Shown piece by piece: positions 23,641-32,608 of a stretch of DNA of 37,290 bases. The position numbers were made by a program, and so were the translations under genes. Each line of letters opens with the position of its first letter. Within the stretch, counting starts at the first letter, position 1. Source of the DNA: an uncultured Acetatifactor sp. (GTDB lineage: Bacteria > Bacillota > Clostridia > Lachnospirales > Lachnospiraceae); assembly GCA_910588225.1 (NCBI GenBank), contig CAJUQT010000004.1, positions 88,493 through 125,782 of the forward strand, read 5' to 3'. The notes under the pieces are model-generated. The model saw only the letters and a list, made by a program, of their open reading frames with translations. It was not told where the DNA came from and did no database searches.

Positions 23641-24573
23641 TCACTCTTCCCGTTTTTTTGCAAAAGAACTCTGCACGCGGGCATAGAGCTCCTGCGCCGC
23701 ATTGTATCCCATTTTCTTCTGTCTGTGGTTTACGGCCGCAGACTCACAGATCACTGCCAGATTCCTGCCCGGACGAATGGGAATATTATAGCAGACAATT
23801 TTATTGCCCATGTACTCCGTATAGTTCTCTTCCAGGCCCAGTCTGTCATATTCCTTATCCCGGTCCCAGTCCTCCAGCCGAATCACAAGGTCAATATTCT
23901 GCGTGTCCATGACAGAAGAAGTACCGAACAACGCCTTCACATCCACCACGCCGATTCCTCTCAGCTCAATCAAATGCTTCAGCATATCAGGCGCCGACCC
24001 TACCAGCGTATCATCACTGACCTTTCTGATTTCCACCACATCGTCCGTAACCAGACGATGGCCCCGGCGTATCAATTCCAGTGCAGCTTCGGATTTCCCT
24101 ATACCGCTCTCGCCCGTAATCAGCACACCCTCTCCATATACATCCACCAGCACGCCGTGTACGGATATACAGGGGGCAAGCTTTACGTTCAGCCACCTGA
24201 TTGCCTCAGCCATAAACGCGGAAGTCGATTTACTTGTGGAGAGCAGCGGAATTCTGTGTGTCAGCGCCGCTGCCATGAAGACAGGGTCCGGCTTCAGTTC
24301 CCTGCAAAATACTACGGCCACCACGTCATAACTCATGAACTCGTCGTATACTTCCCGCTTTCTCTGCTCCGACAATCCCTGCATGTAAGTATATTCCACA
24401 AACCCCACAATCTGAAGTCTTGTGGCATCAAAGTGCTCGAAGTAGCCTGTCAGCTGCAGCGCCGGCCGGTTGATATCCGGCTGCGTAATGCGAATATCCG
24501 TCACATCAATCTCCGGCGTCAGGTTTTCCAGCTTCATCTTCTCTATTAATCGGGTCAGTTTCACGCTTTCCAT
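23641..24573 (-). CDS. hprK: HPr kinase/phosphorylase
   Basis: A 310-aa bifunctional enzyme that phosphorylates or dephosphorylates Ser46 of HPr and Crh in response to glycolytic intermediates. The N-terminal half ends near residue 130. The C-terminal kinase domain has the catalytic His in ISVHGVLVDVYG, Walker A GESGIGKS at residues 154-161, TDDVVEI and the HprK signature IELRGIGVVDVKALFG. I chose ATG 24573 because ATAGGAGAAACG lies upstream; the open frame extends further without an SD. The gene has its own promoter at 24656-24684. Its substrate may include the Met15 HPr-like protein in the same cluster. Confidence 0.97.
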   Translation of the reverse strand: MESVKLTRLIEKMKLENLTPEIDVTDIRITQPDINRPALQLTGYFEHFDATRLQIVGFVEYTYMQGLSEQRKREVYDEFMSYDVVAVVFCRELKPDPVFMAAALTHRIPLLSTSKSTSAFMAEAIRWLNVKLAPCISVHGVLVDVYGEGVLITGESGIGKSEAALELIRRGHRLVTDDVVEIRKVSDDTLVGSAPDMLKHLIELRGIGVVDVKALFGTSSVMDTQNIDLVIRLEDWDRDKEYDRLGLEENYTEYMGNKIVCYNIPIRPGRNLAVICESAAVNHRQKKMGYNAAQELYARVQSSFAKKREE

Positions 24574-24655
24574 GTCGTTTCTCCTATTTGGGTTCCGCAT
24601 TGTTCGGGCAAATGCTGTTCGCGTTCCGCACTTGCCTCTCCGCTCACTGTAACCC

Positions 24656-24684
24656 ATTGTACCACATTGCGCCCACAAAGTGAA
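24656..24684 (-). promoter_or_regulatory. Promoter upstream of hprK
   Basis: Minus strand: TTCACT (complement of 24679-24684), 17 nt, then extended TGgTACAAT (hexamer complement of 24656-24661). It lies between uvrC and hprK and likely starts the hprK-to-fba transcript. The leader of about 80 nt contains GGGTT/AACCC pairing near its ends. Confidence 0.6.
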
Positions 24685-24701
24685 GCAATTTCGTTCTGAT
24701 A

Positions 24702-26564
24702 TCAGCTCTGGTGAAAAAAGCGATATATCTCTTCCGCTGCCCGGCGGTTTACTTCCGGCAGCGCGGCAAGCATCTCCACATCTGCCGTCTTGATTTCTTC
24801 AATAGACTTAAAATGCCGCATCAATGCCTTTCTCCTGGCAGGACCTACGCCTGGAATTTCGTCCAAAACAGATTTCACCTGGCTCTTGCTTCGCAGAGAG
24901 CGATGGTACTCAATGGCAAAGCGGTGCGCCTCATCCTGCACTCGTGTAATCAGTTTAAAGCCCTCTGAATGTGTGTCGATGGGCAGCTCCACATTGTTAA
25001 AGTACAGGCCCCGGGTACGATGATTGTCATCCTTCACCATACCGCAGACAGGGATGGCAATCTTCAGCTCTTCCAGTACGGCCAGGGCAATATTCACCTG
25101 GCCTCTGCCGCCGTCCATCATCAGCAGGTCCGGGAATCTGGTAAAGCTGCCGTATTCTTTCTCCAACGCCTTCTCTTCCAGTTCTTTGCTCTCCTCCAGT
25201 CCGTGTCGGAAGCGTCTGGTCAGCACCTCCCGCATGCAGGCATAATCATCCGGGCCGGACACGGTTTTAATTCGGAATTTACGGTAGTCGCTGGTTTTGG
25301 GCTTCCCCTTTTCAAAGACAATCATGGAACCCACATTCTCGAACCCGTTGATATTGGAAATGTCAAAAGCCTCCATCCGGTCGATATGTTCCAGTCCCAA
25401 AAGTCCCGCAATCTCCTTCACGGCTCCGATGGTGCGTCCCTCTTCCCGTTTCAGGCGCTCTCTGTCCTGCTCCAGAATGTGCTTCGCATTCTGCGCCGCC
25501 AGCTCCACCAGCTTTTCCTTGGAGCCGATTTTCGGCACCCGAACATACACCCTTCCCCCTTTACGTCCGGTCAGCCACTTCTCAATCAGCTCCCGGTCCC
25601 CGATTTCACACTGAAGCATCAATTCCCTGGGGATAAAGGGCGTTCCCGCATAGAATTGTTTCACGAAATTCTCCAGTATTTCAGCCTTGCTGTCAAATGA
25701 CACATTTGTCATGTAGTAATGTTCCCGCCCAATCAGCTTGCCGTCCCGTACAAAGAACACCTGGACCACCGCTTCTCTGTCGTCCCGGTACATGGCAATG
25801 ACATCCTTATCCTCTCCGGCGCTGTCAGTAATCTTCTGCTTCTGGGCAACCTGTTTCACACTGTTGTACAGATCCCGAAAACCCGCCGCCGCTTCAAAGT
25901 CCAGTTCTTCCGCTGCCGCCTGCATTTTGGATTCCAGGCTTTTCAAAATCACATTGTAATTTCCATTCAGAAAATCCAGCGCCTGATTGACCTGCTCTCG
26001 GTACTGCTCTCGGTCGATATATCCCTGACATGGGGCAAGGCACTGCTTGATGTGATAATTCAGGCAGGGACGCTCCGCACCGATATCTCTGGGCAGACTC
26101 CGATTACAGGTGCGCAGATGATAGAGCTTGTTCAGCAGTTCGATGGTATCCTTCACTGCTGCCGCACCGGTATAGGGACCAAAGTATTTCGATTTATCCT
26201 TTTTCATCACCCTGGAAAAGAGAATCCTTGGATACTCCTCCCCCACAGTCACCTTAATGTAGGGATATGTCTTGTCATCCTTCAGCAGCGTATTATACTT
26301 TGGAGAATTCTCCTTAATCAGATTGTTCTCCAACACCAGCGCCTCCAGCTCCGAGTCCGTGACAATATATTCAAACCGGGCAATCAGAGACACCATTTTG
26401 TCAATCATGGGACCTCTGCCAATGTTCTCCCGAAAATAAGAGCGCACGCGGTTATGAAGATTAATCGCCTTGCCCACATACAAAATGACATTTCTGTCAT
26501 CTCTCATAATATAGACTCCCGGCTCTTTGGGAAGCTTTTTCAGTTCCTCCTCAAAATTGAACAT
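24702..26564 (-). CDS. uvrC: Excinuclease ABC subunit C
   Basis: A 620-aa nucleotide-excision repair endonuclease that cuts both sides of a lesion with UvrAB. The GIY-YIG domain is at the N-terminus (PGVYIMRDDRNVILYVGKAI with Arg at HNRVRSYF). A UvrB-binding UVR motif lies near 195-235 (LKSLESKMQAAAEELDFEAA). The RNase H-like C-terminal nuclease contains AFDISNINGFENVGSMIVFEKG and LLMMDGGRGQVN, and a tandem HhH lies at the end (LDEIPGVGPARRKALMRHF). The length is normal. It is between the amidase and hprK on the same strand. Confidence 0.97.
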   Translation of the reverse strand: MFNFEEELKKLPKEPGVYIMRDDRNVILYVGKAINLHNRVRSYFRENIGRGPMIDKMVSLIARFEYIVTDSELEALVLENNLIKENSPKYNTLLKDDKTYPYIKVTVGEEYPRILFSRVMKKDKSKYFGPYTGAAAVKDTIELLNKLYHLRTCNRSLPRDIGAERPCLNYHIKQCLAPCQGYIDREQYREQVNQALDFLNGNYNVILKSLESKMQAAAEELDFEAAAGFRDLYNSVKQVAQKQKITDSAGEDKDVIAMYRDDREAVVQVFFVRDGKLIGREHYYMTNVSFDSKAEILENFVKQFYAGTPFIPRELMLQCEIGDRELIEKWLTGRKGGRVYVRVPKIGSKEKLVELAAQNAKHILEQDRERLKREEGRTIGAVKEIAGLLGLEHIDRMEAFDISNINGFENVGSMIVFEKGKPKTSDYRKFRIKTVSGPDDYACMREVLTRRFRHGLEESKELEEKALEKEYGSFTRFPDLLMMDGGRGQVNIALAVLEELKIAIPVCGMVKDDNHRTRGLYFNNVELPIDTHSEGFKLITRVQDEAHRFAIEYHRSLRSKSQVKSVLDEIPGVGPARRKALMRHFKSIEEIKTADVEMLAALPEVNRRAAEEIYRFFHQS

Positions 26565-26643
26565 AATGCGCTCCTTGCTTTATTCTACTTCTCATGCTGT
26601 CGGCACGGACAATCCATAAAAAGGATCTCTGTGCCGCTCTTCT

Positions 26644-27633
26644 TTATTCATCGGTACCTTTCAGAAATTTATCAATCCCGTTGGCAATCCCGTCCGCAAT
26701 TTTCTCCTGATATTCCTCCGTGGCCATGAGGGCATCTTCCTCCGGATTGGTCATATACCCCATCTCCACAATGGTCACCGGAACCGTACACCAGTTGATT
26801 CCGCTCATGGTATCTGTCTCCCAGACATACTGCTTTTTACAGCCTGTGGCAGCCACCAGCTCATCCAGCACATCATCTGACAAATCCCTGCTCTCCTGGT
26901 AGAGATTACTGTTATAGGGATTGGAGGCCGTCTGACAGATTGTCATAGCCCCGCTGACGGAAGTATCCTCCGAACCGTTGGCATGTACACGAATAAAAGC
27001 GTCCGCTCCGGCATCGTTTGCCACCTGCGCCCGCTCGCTGTTGCTCATGTTCACATCATGAGAGGTACGTATCATCACCACCTGATACCCCCGGCCGATC
27101 AGCTCGTCCTCCAGCTTCTCTGCCACCAGCAAAGTGAGCTCATACTCCTTCAGGCCGCTGGTGGCACCCGCTGTGCCTCCGGCAACCTTTGCTTTTGTCT
27201 CGGCAGCCCCCGGTCCCACAGGCTCCTTCTCGCTGTTCCCCTTCTGCTGATGTCCTGCGTCAATGGCCACAATATAGCCGTTTTGCTCTGCCAAAGCTTC
27301 CCCGTACTCTGCCGGCGCGGAAGAATCCTGTTCCGGATCCGCTGATGAAGCCCCCGGCAAATCCGGCGAAGCTTGCGTGGGACTGACTGCAGGCGGCTGT
27401 CCCCCTTCCATGCTGTTCTCCAAAGCTGCTAAAGAGTCCTGCTCCGCGTCTCCATCATCTGATCCCTCCTGATTTTCCCTGGACTCAGATTCCATCTCTT
27501 TTGTCGTGTTCTCTGAGCTGACTGCGGAGACCGGTACTTCGTCCTCTTTCCTGCCGCAGCCGCCCATAAATACCGCGACCATCAGCATCAAACACAGCCA
27601 CAACGCTATTACAGACTTTTTATCATTGTTCAT
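26644..27633 (-). CDS. N-acetylmuramoyl-L-alanine amidase, lipoprotein (Amidase_3)
   Basis: A 329-aa zinc amidase that cleaves the peptide from MurNAc. The N-terminus is a lipoprotein signal: KK, then VIALWLCLMLMVAVFMGGC with Cys26 as the lipidated residue. About 110 residues of low-complexity Ser/Glu/Pro linker follow. The catalytic domain starts at IVAIDAGHQQKG; zinc ligands are His in DAGH, Glu in EYELTLL, and His in FIRVHANG, and the catalytic Glu is in TIVEMGYMTNPEED. I use ATG 27633; the frame could begin at TTG or GTG slightly upstream, but the GAGGAG SD sequence overlaps those codons. It lies after ftsH, separated by a hairpin. It acts at the outer face of the membrane. Confidence 0.9.
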   Translation of the reverse strand: MNNDKKSVIALWLCLMLMVAVFMGGCGRKEDEVPVSAVSSENTTKEMESESRENQEGSDDGDAEQDSLAALENSMEGGQPPAVSPTQASPDLPGASSADPEQDSSAPAEYGEALAEQNGYIVAIDAGHQQKGNSEKEPVGPGAAETKAKVAGGTAGATSGLKEYELTLLVAEKLEDELIGRGYQVVMIRTSHDVNMSNSERAQVANDAGADAFIRVHANGSEDTSVSGAMTICQTASNPYNSNLYQESRDLSDDVLDELVAATGCKKQYVWETDTMSGINWCTVPVTIVEMGYMTNPEEDALMATEEYQEKIADGIANGIDKFLKGTDE

Positions 27634-27660
27634 CGTTTCACACACTCTCCTCAAATTCGA

Positions 27661-27686
27661 CAGGCCTTCCCAAATGGAAAGGCCTG
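27661..27686 (-). terminator. Strong hairpin between ftsH and the amidase gene
   Basis: CAGGCCTTCCC (27661-27671) pairs with GGAAAGGCCTG (27676-27686) with one wobble and a 4-nt loop. No T tract follows on the minus strand (TCGAATTTG), so it is a weak terminator or an RNA-processing/stabiliser hairpin that lowers amidase expression relative to ftsH. Confidence 0.6.
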
Positions 27687-27691
27687 CACCG

Positions 27692-30058
27692 TCAATCTAT
27701 TCTGCCGTTGGAAAATCTTCCTACCGGACGACTGTCCGTTTCCGTCCTGTCCTGTCCCGGTTCATTTGATTCCGCATCACTTCCCGCCTCCGGCTTCTGC
27801 TCTGCATTATACGCTGATTCCGGTGTGCTTTCTGATTCTGTCATGCCGCCCTGCACCAAATTGTCTTCCAATTCCTGCCGGCCTTCCTGGGACGTACTGC
27901 TTTCCTCCTGGGACGTGCTTCCCGGTTCCAATCCGCTGTCCTGTGCCGAGCTGCTTTCGGACGCCGCTTCACCGCCCTGCGCTGCCGAGCCGCTTTCCGA
28001 CTCCGTATTGTCTGCCGCCTGCGCGCGCTGCTCTGCTTCTGGAACCGTTTTCGAATCGTTTTCCTCCGAAGACGCTTTCTTTTCTTCCGGCTCCGGCAGC
28101 CCCTTCTCCTTCCGGAAAATCTCCATAAATTCCTTGCCGGTTATGGTTTCCTTCTCTATCAGGAACTCCGCCAGCTTATCCATGACATCTCTGTTGTCCC
28201 GCAGCAGATTCAATGCCTTGTCGTAACTCTCCTTCAGAATCTCCACCACTTCCGCATCAATCTCCGCTGCAGTGGAATCGCTGCAGTTCAGCGCCGATCT
28301 GCCCTCCAGATACTGACTCTCAATAGTGGCCAGCCCCATCAGACCGAAACGCTTGCTCATACCATAACGAGTCACCATATTCCGTGCAATGTCCGTAGCC
28401 TTCTCAATGTCATTGGCCGCGCCAGTGGTCACTGTTTCAAATACAATCTCCTCCGCTGCCCGTCCGCCTACCAGACTGACCAGCATATCCCGCAGTTCCG
28501 CCTCGGTATTCAGATACTTCTCTTCCTCCGGCACATGCATAACATAACCCAGCGCACCCATGGTGCGTGGCACAATGGTGATCTTCTGCACCGGCTCGGA
28601 ATTCTTCTGCAGGGCGCTGATCAGTGCATGGCCCACCTCATGATAGGAGACAATCCGACGCTCCTCTTTGCTCATGATGCGGTCCTTCTTTTCCTTTCCT
28701 ACCAGCACCACTTCCACGGAATTGAACAAATCCTTCTGGCAGACATAGTCTCTGCCTTCCTTCACGGCATTGATAGCCGCCTCGTTTATCATGTTCGCCA
28801 GGTCAGACCCCACCGCACCGCTGGTGGCCAGAGCAATGGCATCCAGATCTACGGTTTCGTCCATCTTCACATCTTTGGCATGTACCTTCAGTATCTCCAC
28901 ACGCCCCTTCAAATCCGGCTTATCCACGATAATCCGCCTGTCAAAACGTCCCGGACGCAGAAGGGCCTTATCCAGAATCTCGGGACGGTTGGTGGCTCCC
29001 AGAATCAAAATTCCCTTGGAACTGTCAAAGCCATCCATCTCCGAGAGCAGCTGATTCAGCGTCTGCTCCCGCTCCTCGTTACCACCGCCGTACTTGGAAT
29101 CACGGCTCCGGCCGATGGCATCAATCTCGTCAATAAAGATAATACAGGGAGCGTTCTTCGTGGCCTCCTTGAACAGGTCACGCACACGGCTTGCACCCAC
29201 ACCCACATATAATTCAATGAAATCAGAGCCGGTCAGAGAGAAAAAGGGAACATGCGCCTCTCCGGCCACCGCCTTTGCCAGCAGTGTCTTGCCGGTTCCG
29301 GGAGGCCCCACAAGCAGCGCCCCCTTCGGCAGTCTGGCGCCGATTTTAGAATATTTCCCGGGATTATGGAGGAAATCCACCACTTCCACCAACGACTCTT
29401 TGGCCTCGTCCTCGCCGGCCACATCCTTAAACGTGACTCCTGTCTCCTTCTGCACATAAACCTTTGCATTGCTTTTGCCCACACCCATAGGACCGCCGGA
29501 ACCGCCCATCTTCCTGAATACCACGCCCAGCAGTATCCACATAAGCAGAACCGGAAGCACCACATACAGGAAAATATCCAGTATACGGCCCGAATTGTCA
29601 CTGAGTATACGGCTGCCGTCTATCCCATGCTTCTCCAGGCGCGAGGTAAGCGTATCCAGGTCTTCCATGATGATGGTGGAATAAGTCACTTTTACATTTC
29701 CGTACAGAGAAGCATATCCCTGTGGAATCGCGGGCATATCCTGAGCCGCTTCATCCTTTTTCAGGGTAAAAAGAACCTGTCCGGTACTCTGGACTTCCAC
29801 CGAGTCCACCTCATCCGCATTGACATACTCCAGGAACTCGGTATAACTGACTTCCTGCGTATTGCCGGAGGTTCCGAACAGCAGATTCCACAGCATAAAG
29901 ACCAGCAGCACAGTGCTTAAGCCCGCCAGCAGCACCATCATAATATTCGGTTTCCGTGGAGGCTGATTCCCATTGCCGCCGTTATTTCCCGGCACATTGC
30001 CCCGTCCGCCGTTGTTATATCCGCCTCCGTTGTCATACTGATTCATTTGATTATCCAT
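27692..30058 (-). CDS. ftsH: ATP-dependent zinc metalloprotease FtsH with long acidic C-terminal tail
   Basis: A 788-aa membrane AAA protease. A Gly/Asn-rich cytoplasmic start (residues 1-33) precedes TM1 (about 38-60). An extracytoplasmic domain follows, then TM2 (about 160-181). The AAA domain has Walker A GPPGTGKT at 251-258, Walker B IIFIDEIDAIG and the SRH with LLRPGRFDRR. The zinc site is HEVGH at 473-477 with Asp550 as third ligand (most FtsHs read HEAGH). From about residue 655 a tail of some 130 residues rich in Glu, Ser, Gln, Ala and Gly follows, with a short internal repeat (STSQEESSTSQEG). It degrades membrane and regulatory proteins. HflC at 214-1086 is a possible partner. ATG 30058 follows CGGAG. 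Confidence 0.97.
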   Translation of the reverse strand: MDNQMNQYDNGGGYNNGGRGNVPGNNGGNGNQPPRKPNIMMVLLAGLSTVLLVFMLWNLLFGTSGNTQEVSYTEFLEYVNADEVDSVEVQSTGQVLFTLKKDEAAQDMPAIPQGYASLYGNVKVTYSTIIMEDLDTLTSRLEKHGIDGSRILSDNSGRILDIFLYVVLPVLLMWILLGVVFRKMGGSGGPMGVGKSNAKVYVQKETGVTFKDVAGEDEAKESLVEVVDFLHNPGKYSKIGARLPKGALLVGPPGTGKTLLAKAVAGEAHVPFFSLTGSDFIELYVGVGASRVRDLFKEATKNAPCIIFIDEIDAIGRSRDSKYGGGNEEREQTLNQLLSEMDGFDSSKGILILGATNRPEILDKALLRPGRFDRRIIVDKPDLKGRVEILKVHAKDVKMDETVDLDAIALATSGAVGSDLANMINEAAINAVKEGRDYVCQKDLFNSVEVVLVGKEKKDRIMSKEERRIVSYHEVGHALISALQKNSEPVQKITIVPRTMGALGYVMHVPEEEKYLNTEAELRDMLVSLVGGRAAEEIVFETVTTGAANDIEKATDIARNMVTRYGMSKRFGLMGLATIESQYLEGRSALNCSDSTAAEIDAEVVEILKESYDKALNLLRDNRDVMDKLAEFLIEKETITGKEFMEIFRKEKGLPEPEEKKASSEENDSKTVPEAEQRAQAADNTESESGSAAQGGEAASESSSAQDSGLEPGSTSQEESSTSQEGRQELEDNLVQGGMTESESTPESAYNAEQKPEAGSDAESNEPGQDRTETDSRPVGRFSNGRID

Positions 30059-30128
30059 AGTAACTCCGTTTCCGTTTTTGAGTCTTTTATCTCAATACAA
30101 TAAGTTTGAAAGTCAATAAATCCATTTT

Positions 30129-30157
30129 ATTATAGAGAGTACCCATTCATAAATCAA
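30129..30157 (-). promoter_or_regulatory. Promoter of ftsH
   Basis: Minus strand: TTGATT (complement of 30152-30157), 17 nt, TATAAT (complement of 30129-30134). The -10 is perfect and the -35 near consensus. It gives a leader of about 65 nt before ATG 30058. Confidence 0.75.
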
Positions 30158-30213
30158 TAGCATAAATGTGAAAAAAACAAATTATCTCTTAAAGATTTCT
30201 AAACTTTTTACCA

Positions 30214-30242
30214 TTCCAATGTAACTGAATCCATGGTATAAT
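30214..30242 (+). promoter_or_regulatory. Promoter of the DUF1846 gene
   Basis: TTCCAA (30214-30219), 17 nt, perfect TATAAT (30237-30242). The transcript would begin near 30249 and carry a structured leader of about 110 nt. ATAATAGACA around the -10 recurs at 30309-30318 inside the leader. Confidence 0.55.
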
Positions 30243-30265
30243 AGACATATATTCGGGCTGGAAAC

Positions 30266-30336
30266 GGCCGCATGGCCATCCATACCATGTGCGGGCTGCG
30301 CACATGACATAATAGACAGGTACAGCTGCCTGTACC
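30266..30336 (+). promoter_or_regulatory. Three-hairpin 5' leader of the DUF1846 gene
   Basis: GGCC-gcat-GGCC (30266-30277), CATGTGCG-ggctg-CGCACATG (30286-30306) and GGTACAG-ctgc-CTGTACC (30319-30336) are three perfect stems in a row. No T tract follows the last one, so it is not a plain terminator. The SD sequence of the gene lies 12 nt further on. Confidence 0.6.
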
Positions 30337-30359
30337 ATAAAATAAAAATGAGGATGATA

Positions 30360-31835
30360 ATGAAAATTGGATTTGACAACAACAAATACCTGAAAATGCA
30401 ATCGGAACACATTAAAGAGCGTATTACCCAGTTTGGGGACAAGCTTTATCTGGAATTCGGAGGAAAGCTTTTTGACGATTATCACGCCTCAAGAGTTCTG
30501 CCGGGCTTTGCCCCCGACGCAAAGCTGCAGATGCTGATGCAGCTTTCGGACTATGCGGAAATTGTCATCGTCATCAGTGCCGCCGACATTGAGAAGAACA
30601 AAGTCCGCGGCGATTTGGGCATTACCTATGATGTGGACGTACTGCGACTGCGGGATGAGTTCCGGAACAGAGGGTTACATGTGGGCAGCGTAGTCATCAC
30701 ACATTACTCCGGACAGCTTTCCGCAGAACAGTTCAAGACCAAACTGGAGAAAAAGAACATAACTGTATACCTGCATTACACCATCGAAGGCTATCCCGCC
30801 AACGTTCCTCTGATTGTCAGCAAGGACGGGTATGGGAAAAATGATTATATAGAAACCACCCGCCCTCTGGTGGTCATTACGGCCCCCGGCCCCGGCAGCG
30901 GGAAAATGGCAACCTGCCTCTCTCAGCTCTATCATGATAACCTGCGGGGGATCAAGGCCGGCTATGCCAAATTTGAGACCTTTCCCATCTGGAATATACC
31001 GCTGAAGCATCCCATCAATCTGGCTTACGAAGCGGCAACCGCAGATTTGAACGATGTCAATATGATTGATCCCTTTCATCTGGAAGCCTATGGAGAGACT
31101 ACTGTCAATTATAATCGGGACATTGAAATCTTTCCCGTACTGAACGCTATTTTTGAGGGTATTTATGGCAGCAATCCCTACAAATCTCCCACTGACATGG
31201 GTGTCAACATGGCAGGAAACTGCATTATAGATGACGAAGCCTGCTGCGAGGCCTCGAAGATGGAGATTATCCGCCGGTATTACACTGCTCTGAACAAAGT
31301 GGTCCGGGACGAAACTTCCGATACGGAAGTATATAAAATCGAGCTTTTGATGAAGCAGGCCAAAATAACTACTTCCGACAGGCGTGTCACCGCTGCAGCC
31401 AGAGAACGGGCCGAAGCCCTGGGAGTTCCCACCGCTGCCATCGAACTGGCAGACGGCCATATCATCACTTCCAAAACGTCAGATTTCCTGGGTGCTTCCG
31501 CTGCTTTGCTTCTGAACGCACTGAAATACCTGGCAGATGTAGACCATGATACCAAACTGATTAAACCGGAAGCCATCGAACCCATTCAGAACCTGAAAGT
31601 ACGCTATCTGGGCGGTCGTAATCCCCGTCTCCACACAGATGAAGTTCTGATTGCGCTGTCTCTTGCCGCCTGTCATGACGATAATGCCCGCCGGGCCCTG
31701 GAACAGCTTCCCAACCTGAAGGGCTGTCAGGTTCACACTTCGGTGATGCTGTCTGAGGTAGATATCAAAATATACAAAAGGCTGGGAATGGATCTGACCA
31801 GCGAACCGGTTCAGACAGGCCGGAAAAATTATTAA
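30360..31835 (+). CDS. DUF1846 domain-containing protein
   Basis: A 491-aa cytoplasmic protein of the DUF1846 family, recognised by the opening KIGFDNNKYLKMQSEHIKER and VLPGFAPDAKLQML, and by the distal blocks GPGSGKMATCLSQLYHDNLRG, TDMGVNMAGNCIIDDE and LGGRNPRLHTDEVLIALS. The GPGSGKMATC segment resembles a P-loop (the usual Thr/Ser position is Met), so nucleotide binding is plausible but not established to my knowledge. I chose ATG 30360 because GAGGATG precedes it at proper spacing. Members of this family are common in Firmicutes with no settled function. It is flanked by a structured leader and a convergent terminator, so it is probably monocistronic. Confidence 0.9.
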   Translation: MKIGFDNNKYLKMQSEHIKERITQFGDKLYLEFGGKLFDDYHASRVLPGFAPDAKLQMLMQLSDYAEIVIVISAADIEKNKVRGDLGITYDVDVLRLRDEFRNRGLHVGSVVITHYSGQLSAEQFKTKLEKKNITVYLHYTIEGYPANVPLIVSKDGYGKNDYIETTRPLVVITAPGPGSGKMATCLSQLYHDNLRGIKAGYAKFETFPIWNIPLKHPINLAYEAATADLNDVNMIDPFHLEAYGETTVNYNRDIEIFPVLNAIFEGIYGSNPYKSPTDMGVNMAGNCIIDDEACCEASKMEIIRRYYTALNKVVRDETSDTEVYKIELLMKQAKITTSDRRVTAAARERAEALGVPTAAIELADGHIITSKTSDFLGASAALLLNALKYLADVDHDTKLIKPEAIEPIQNLKVRYLGGRNPRLHTDEVLIALSLAACHDDNARRALEQLPNLKGCQVHTSVMLSEVDIKIYKRLGMDLTSEPVQTGRKNY

Positions 31836-31849
31836 AGCCTCTTTTTCGA

Positions 31850-31905
31850 AATAATTCAAAAGGAGAGAGCGGCATATTCTTCCGTATGAACCGCCGCTCC
31901 CTCAC
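31850..31905. terminator. Bidirectional terminator between convergent genes
   Basis: GGAGAGAGCGGC (31862-31873) pairs with GCCGCTCCCTC (31893-31903) with one mismatch and a 19-nt loop. Minus-strand reading gives a T-rich CTTTTGAATTATTT. It overlaps the stop codon of the UPF0340 gene. Confidence 0.6.
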
Positions 31906-32453
31906 ACATCATATACGGCCCTGCAGCCGCCTATAAATTTAGGCCTTGTCCGGGCGCAGACAAGGCGGGCGTCTCCAATCTCCCGAATCCGCAGCCGCAC
32001 TGGAACCGCCACATCTCTCAGATGCATTCCGATCAGAGTATCCCCGATATCCATTCCCAGATGAGCCCTGATATGTTCCACTGCCGCCGGGTGTTCAAAG
32101 GCCTTGTAAGCAGCTGTGGCAAAAGAACCTCCTGCTTTGGGCTGCGGAACCACATTTACAATCTCATAACCGTAGCGGACCGCCGCTTCCTTTTCCAGTA
32201 TAATCGCCCGGTTCAGATGCTCACAGCACTGTGCGGCAAGCCAGACCCCCGCTTCCTGTACGGCCTGGTAGATACCTCCGAACACCGCCTCTGCCAGCTC
32301 CGGACTGGAAAATGTTCCGATCCCGGCCCCTGCCACCTCGCTTGTGGAACATCCCACCACAAAAATGTCCCCCTTCTCCGGTCCGGCAATTTCCAGGAGC
32401 TCTCTGGCCGCGCGATAGGCCTCTTCTCCGATTATAGTCATTTCTCTCGTCAT
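31902..32453 (-). CDS. UPF0340 / TIGR01440 family protein (YwlG-like)
   Basis: A 183-aa cytoplasmic protein. The family hallmarks are DIFVVGCSTSEVAGAGIGTFSS, WLAAQCCEHLNRAIILE with the invariant Cys-Glu-His-Leu-Asn-Arg, VVPQPKAGGSFATAAY, and DTLIGMHLRDVAVPVR. The conserved Cys and His suggest a catalytic or metal-binding function, but none is known to me. The length fits the family. In Bacillus the relative lies near glyA and upp. Here it stands alone and converges on the DUF1846 gene. Confidence 0.93.
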   Translation of the reverse strand: MTREMTIIGEEAYRAARELLEIAGPEKGDIFVVGCSTSEVAGAGIGTFSSPELAEAVFGGIYQAVQEAGVWLAAQCCEHLNRAIILEKEAAVRYGYEIVNVVPQPKAGGSFATAAYKAFEHPAAVEHIRAHLGMDIGDTLIGMHLRDVAVPVRLRIREIGDARLVCARTRPKFIGGCRAVYDV

Positions 32454-32608
32454 CTTTCCACCTCGCTGGGTCCCGCTTTCTCCTGTTCTGTCAGACAGCA
32501 GTTCTTCCGGGAACCATCACTATTCTAACATACCACCCTAAAAAAGCAACACATTTTCTCTCCATCGGGAATATAGTAAAAAGAAAATAAAGACACAGGA
32601 GAATTCTC

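Noticed and set aside
22456..24549. 697-codon open frame on the plus strand
   Set aside because: It is antisense to glcK, hprK and murB, whose protein motifs are unmistakable. The frame has no SD and reads low-complexity His/Ser/Pro-rich sequence, a usual shadow of GC-skewed codons.
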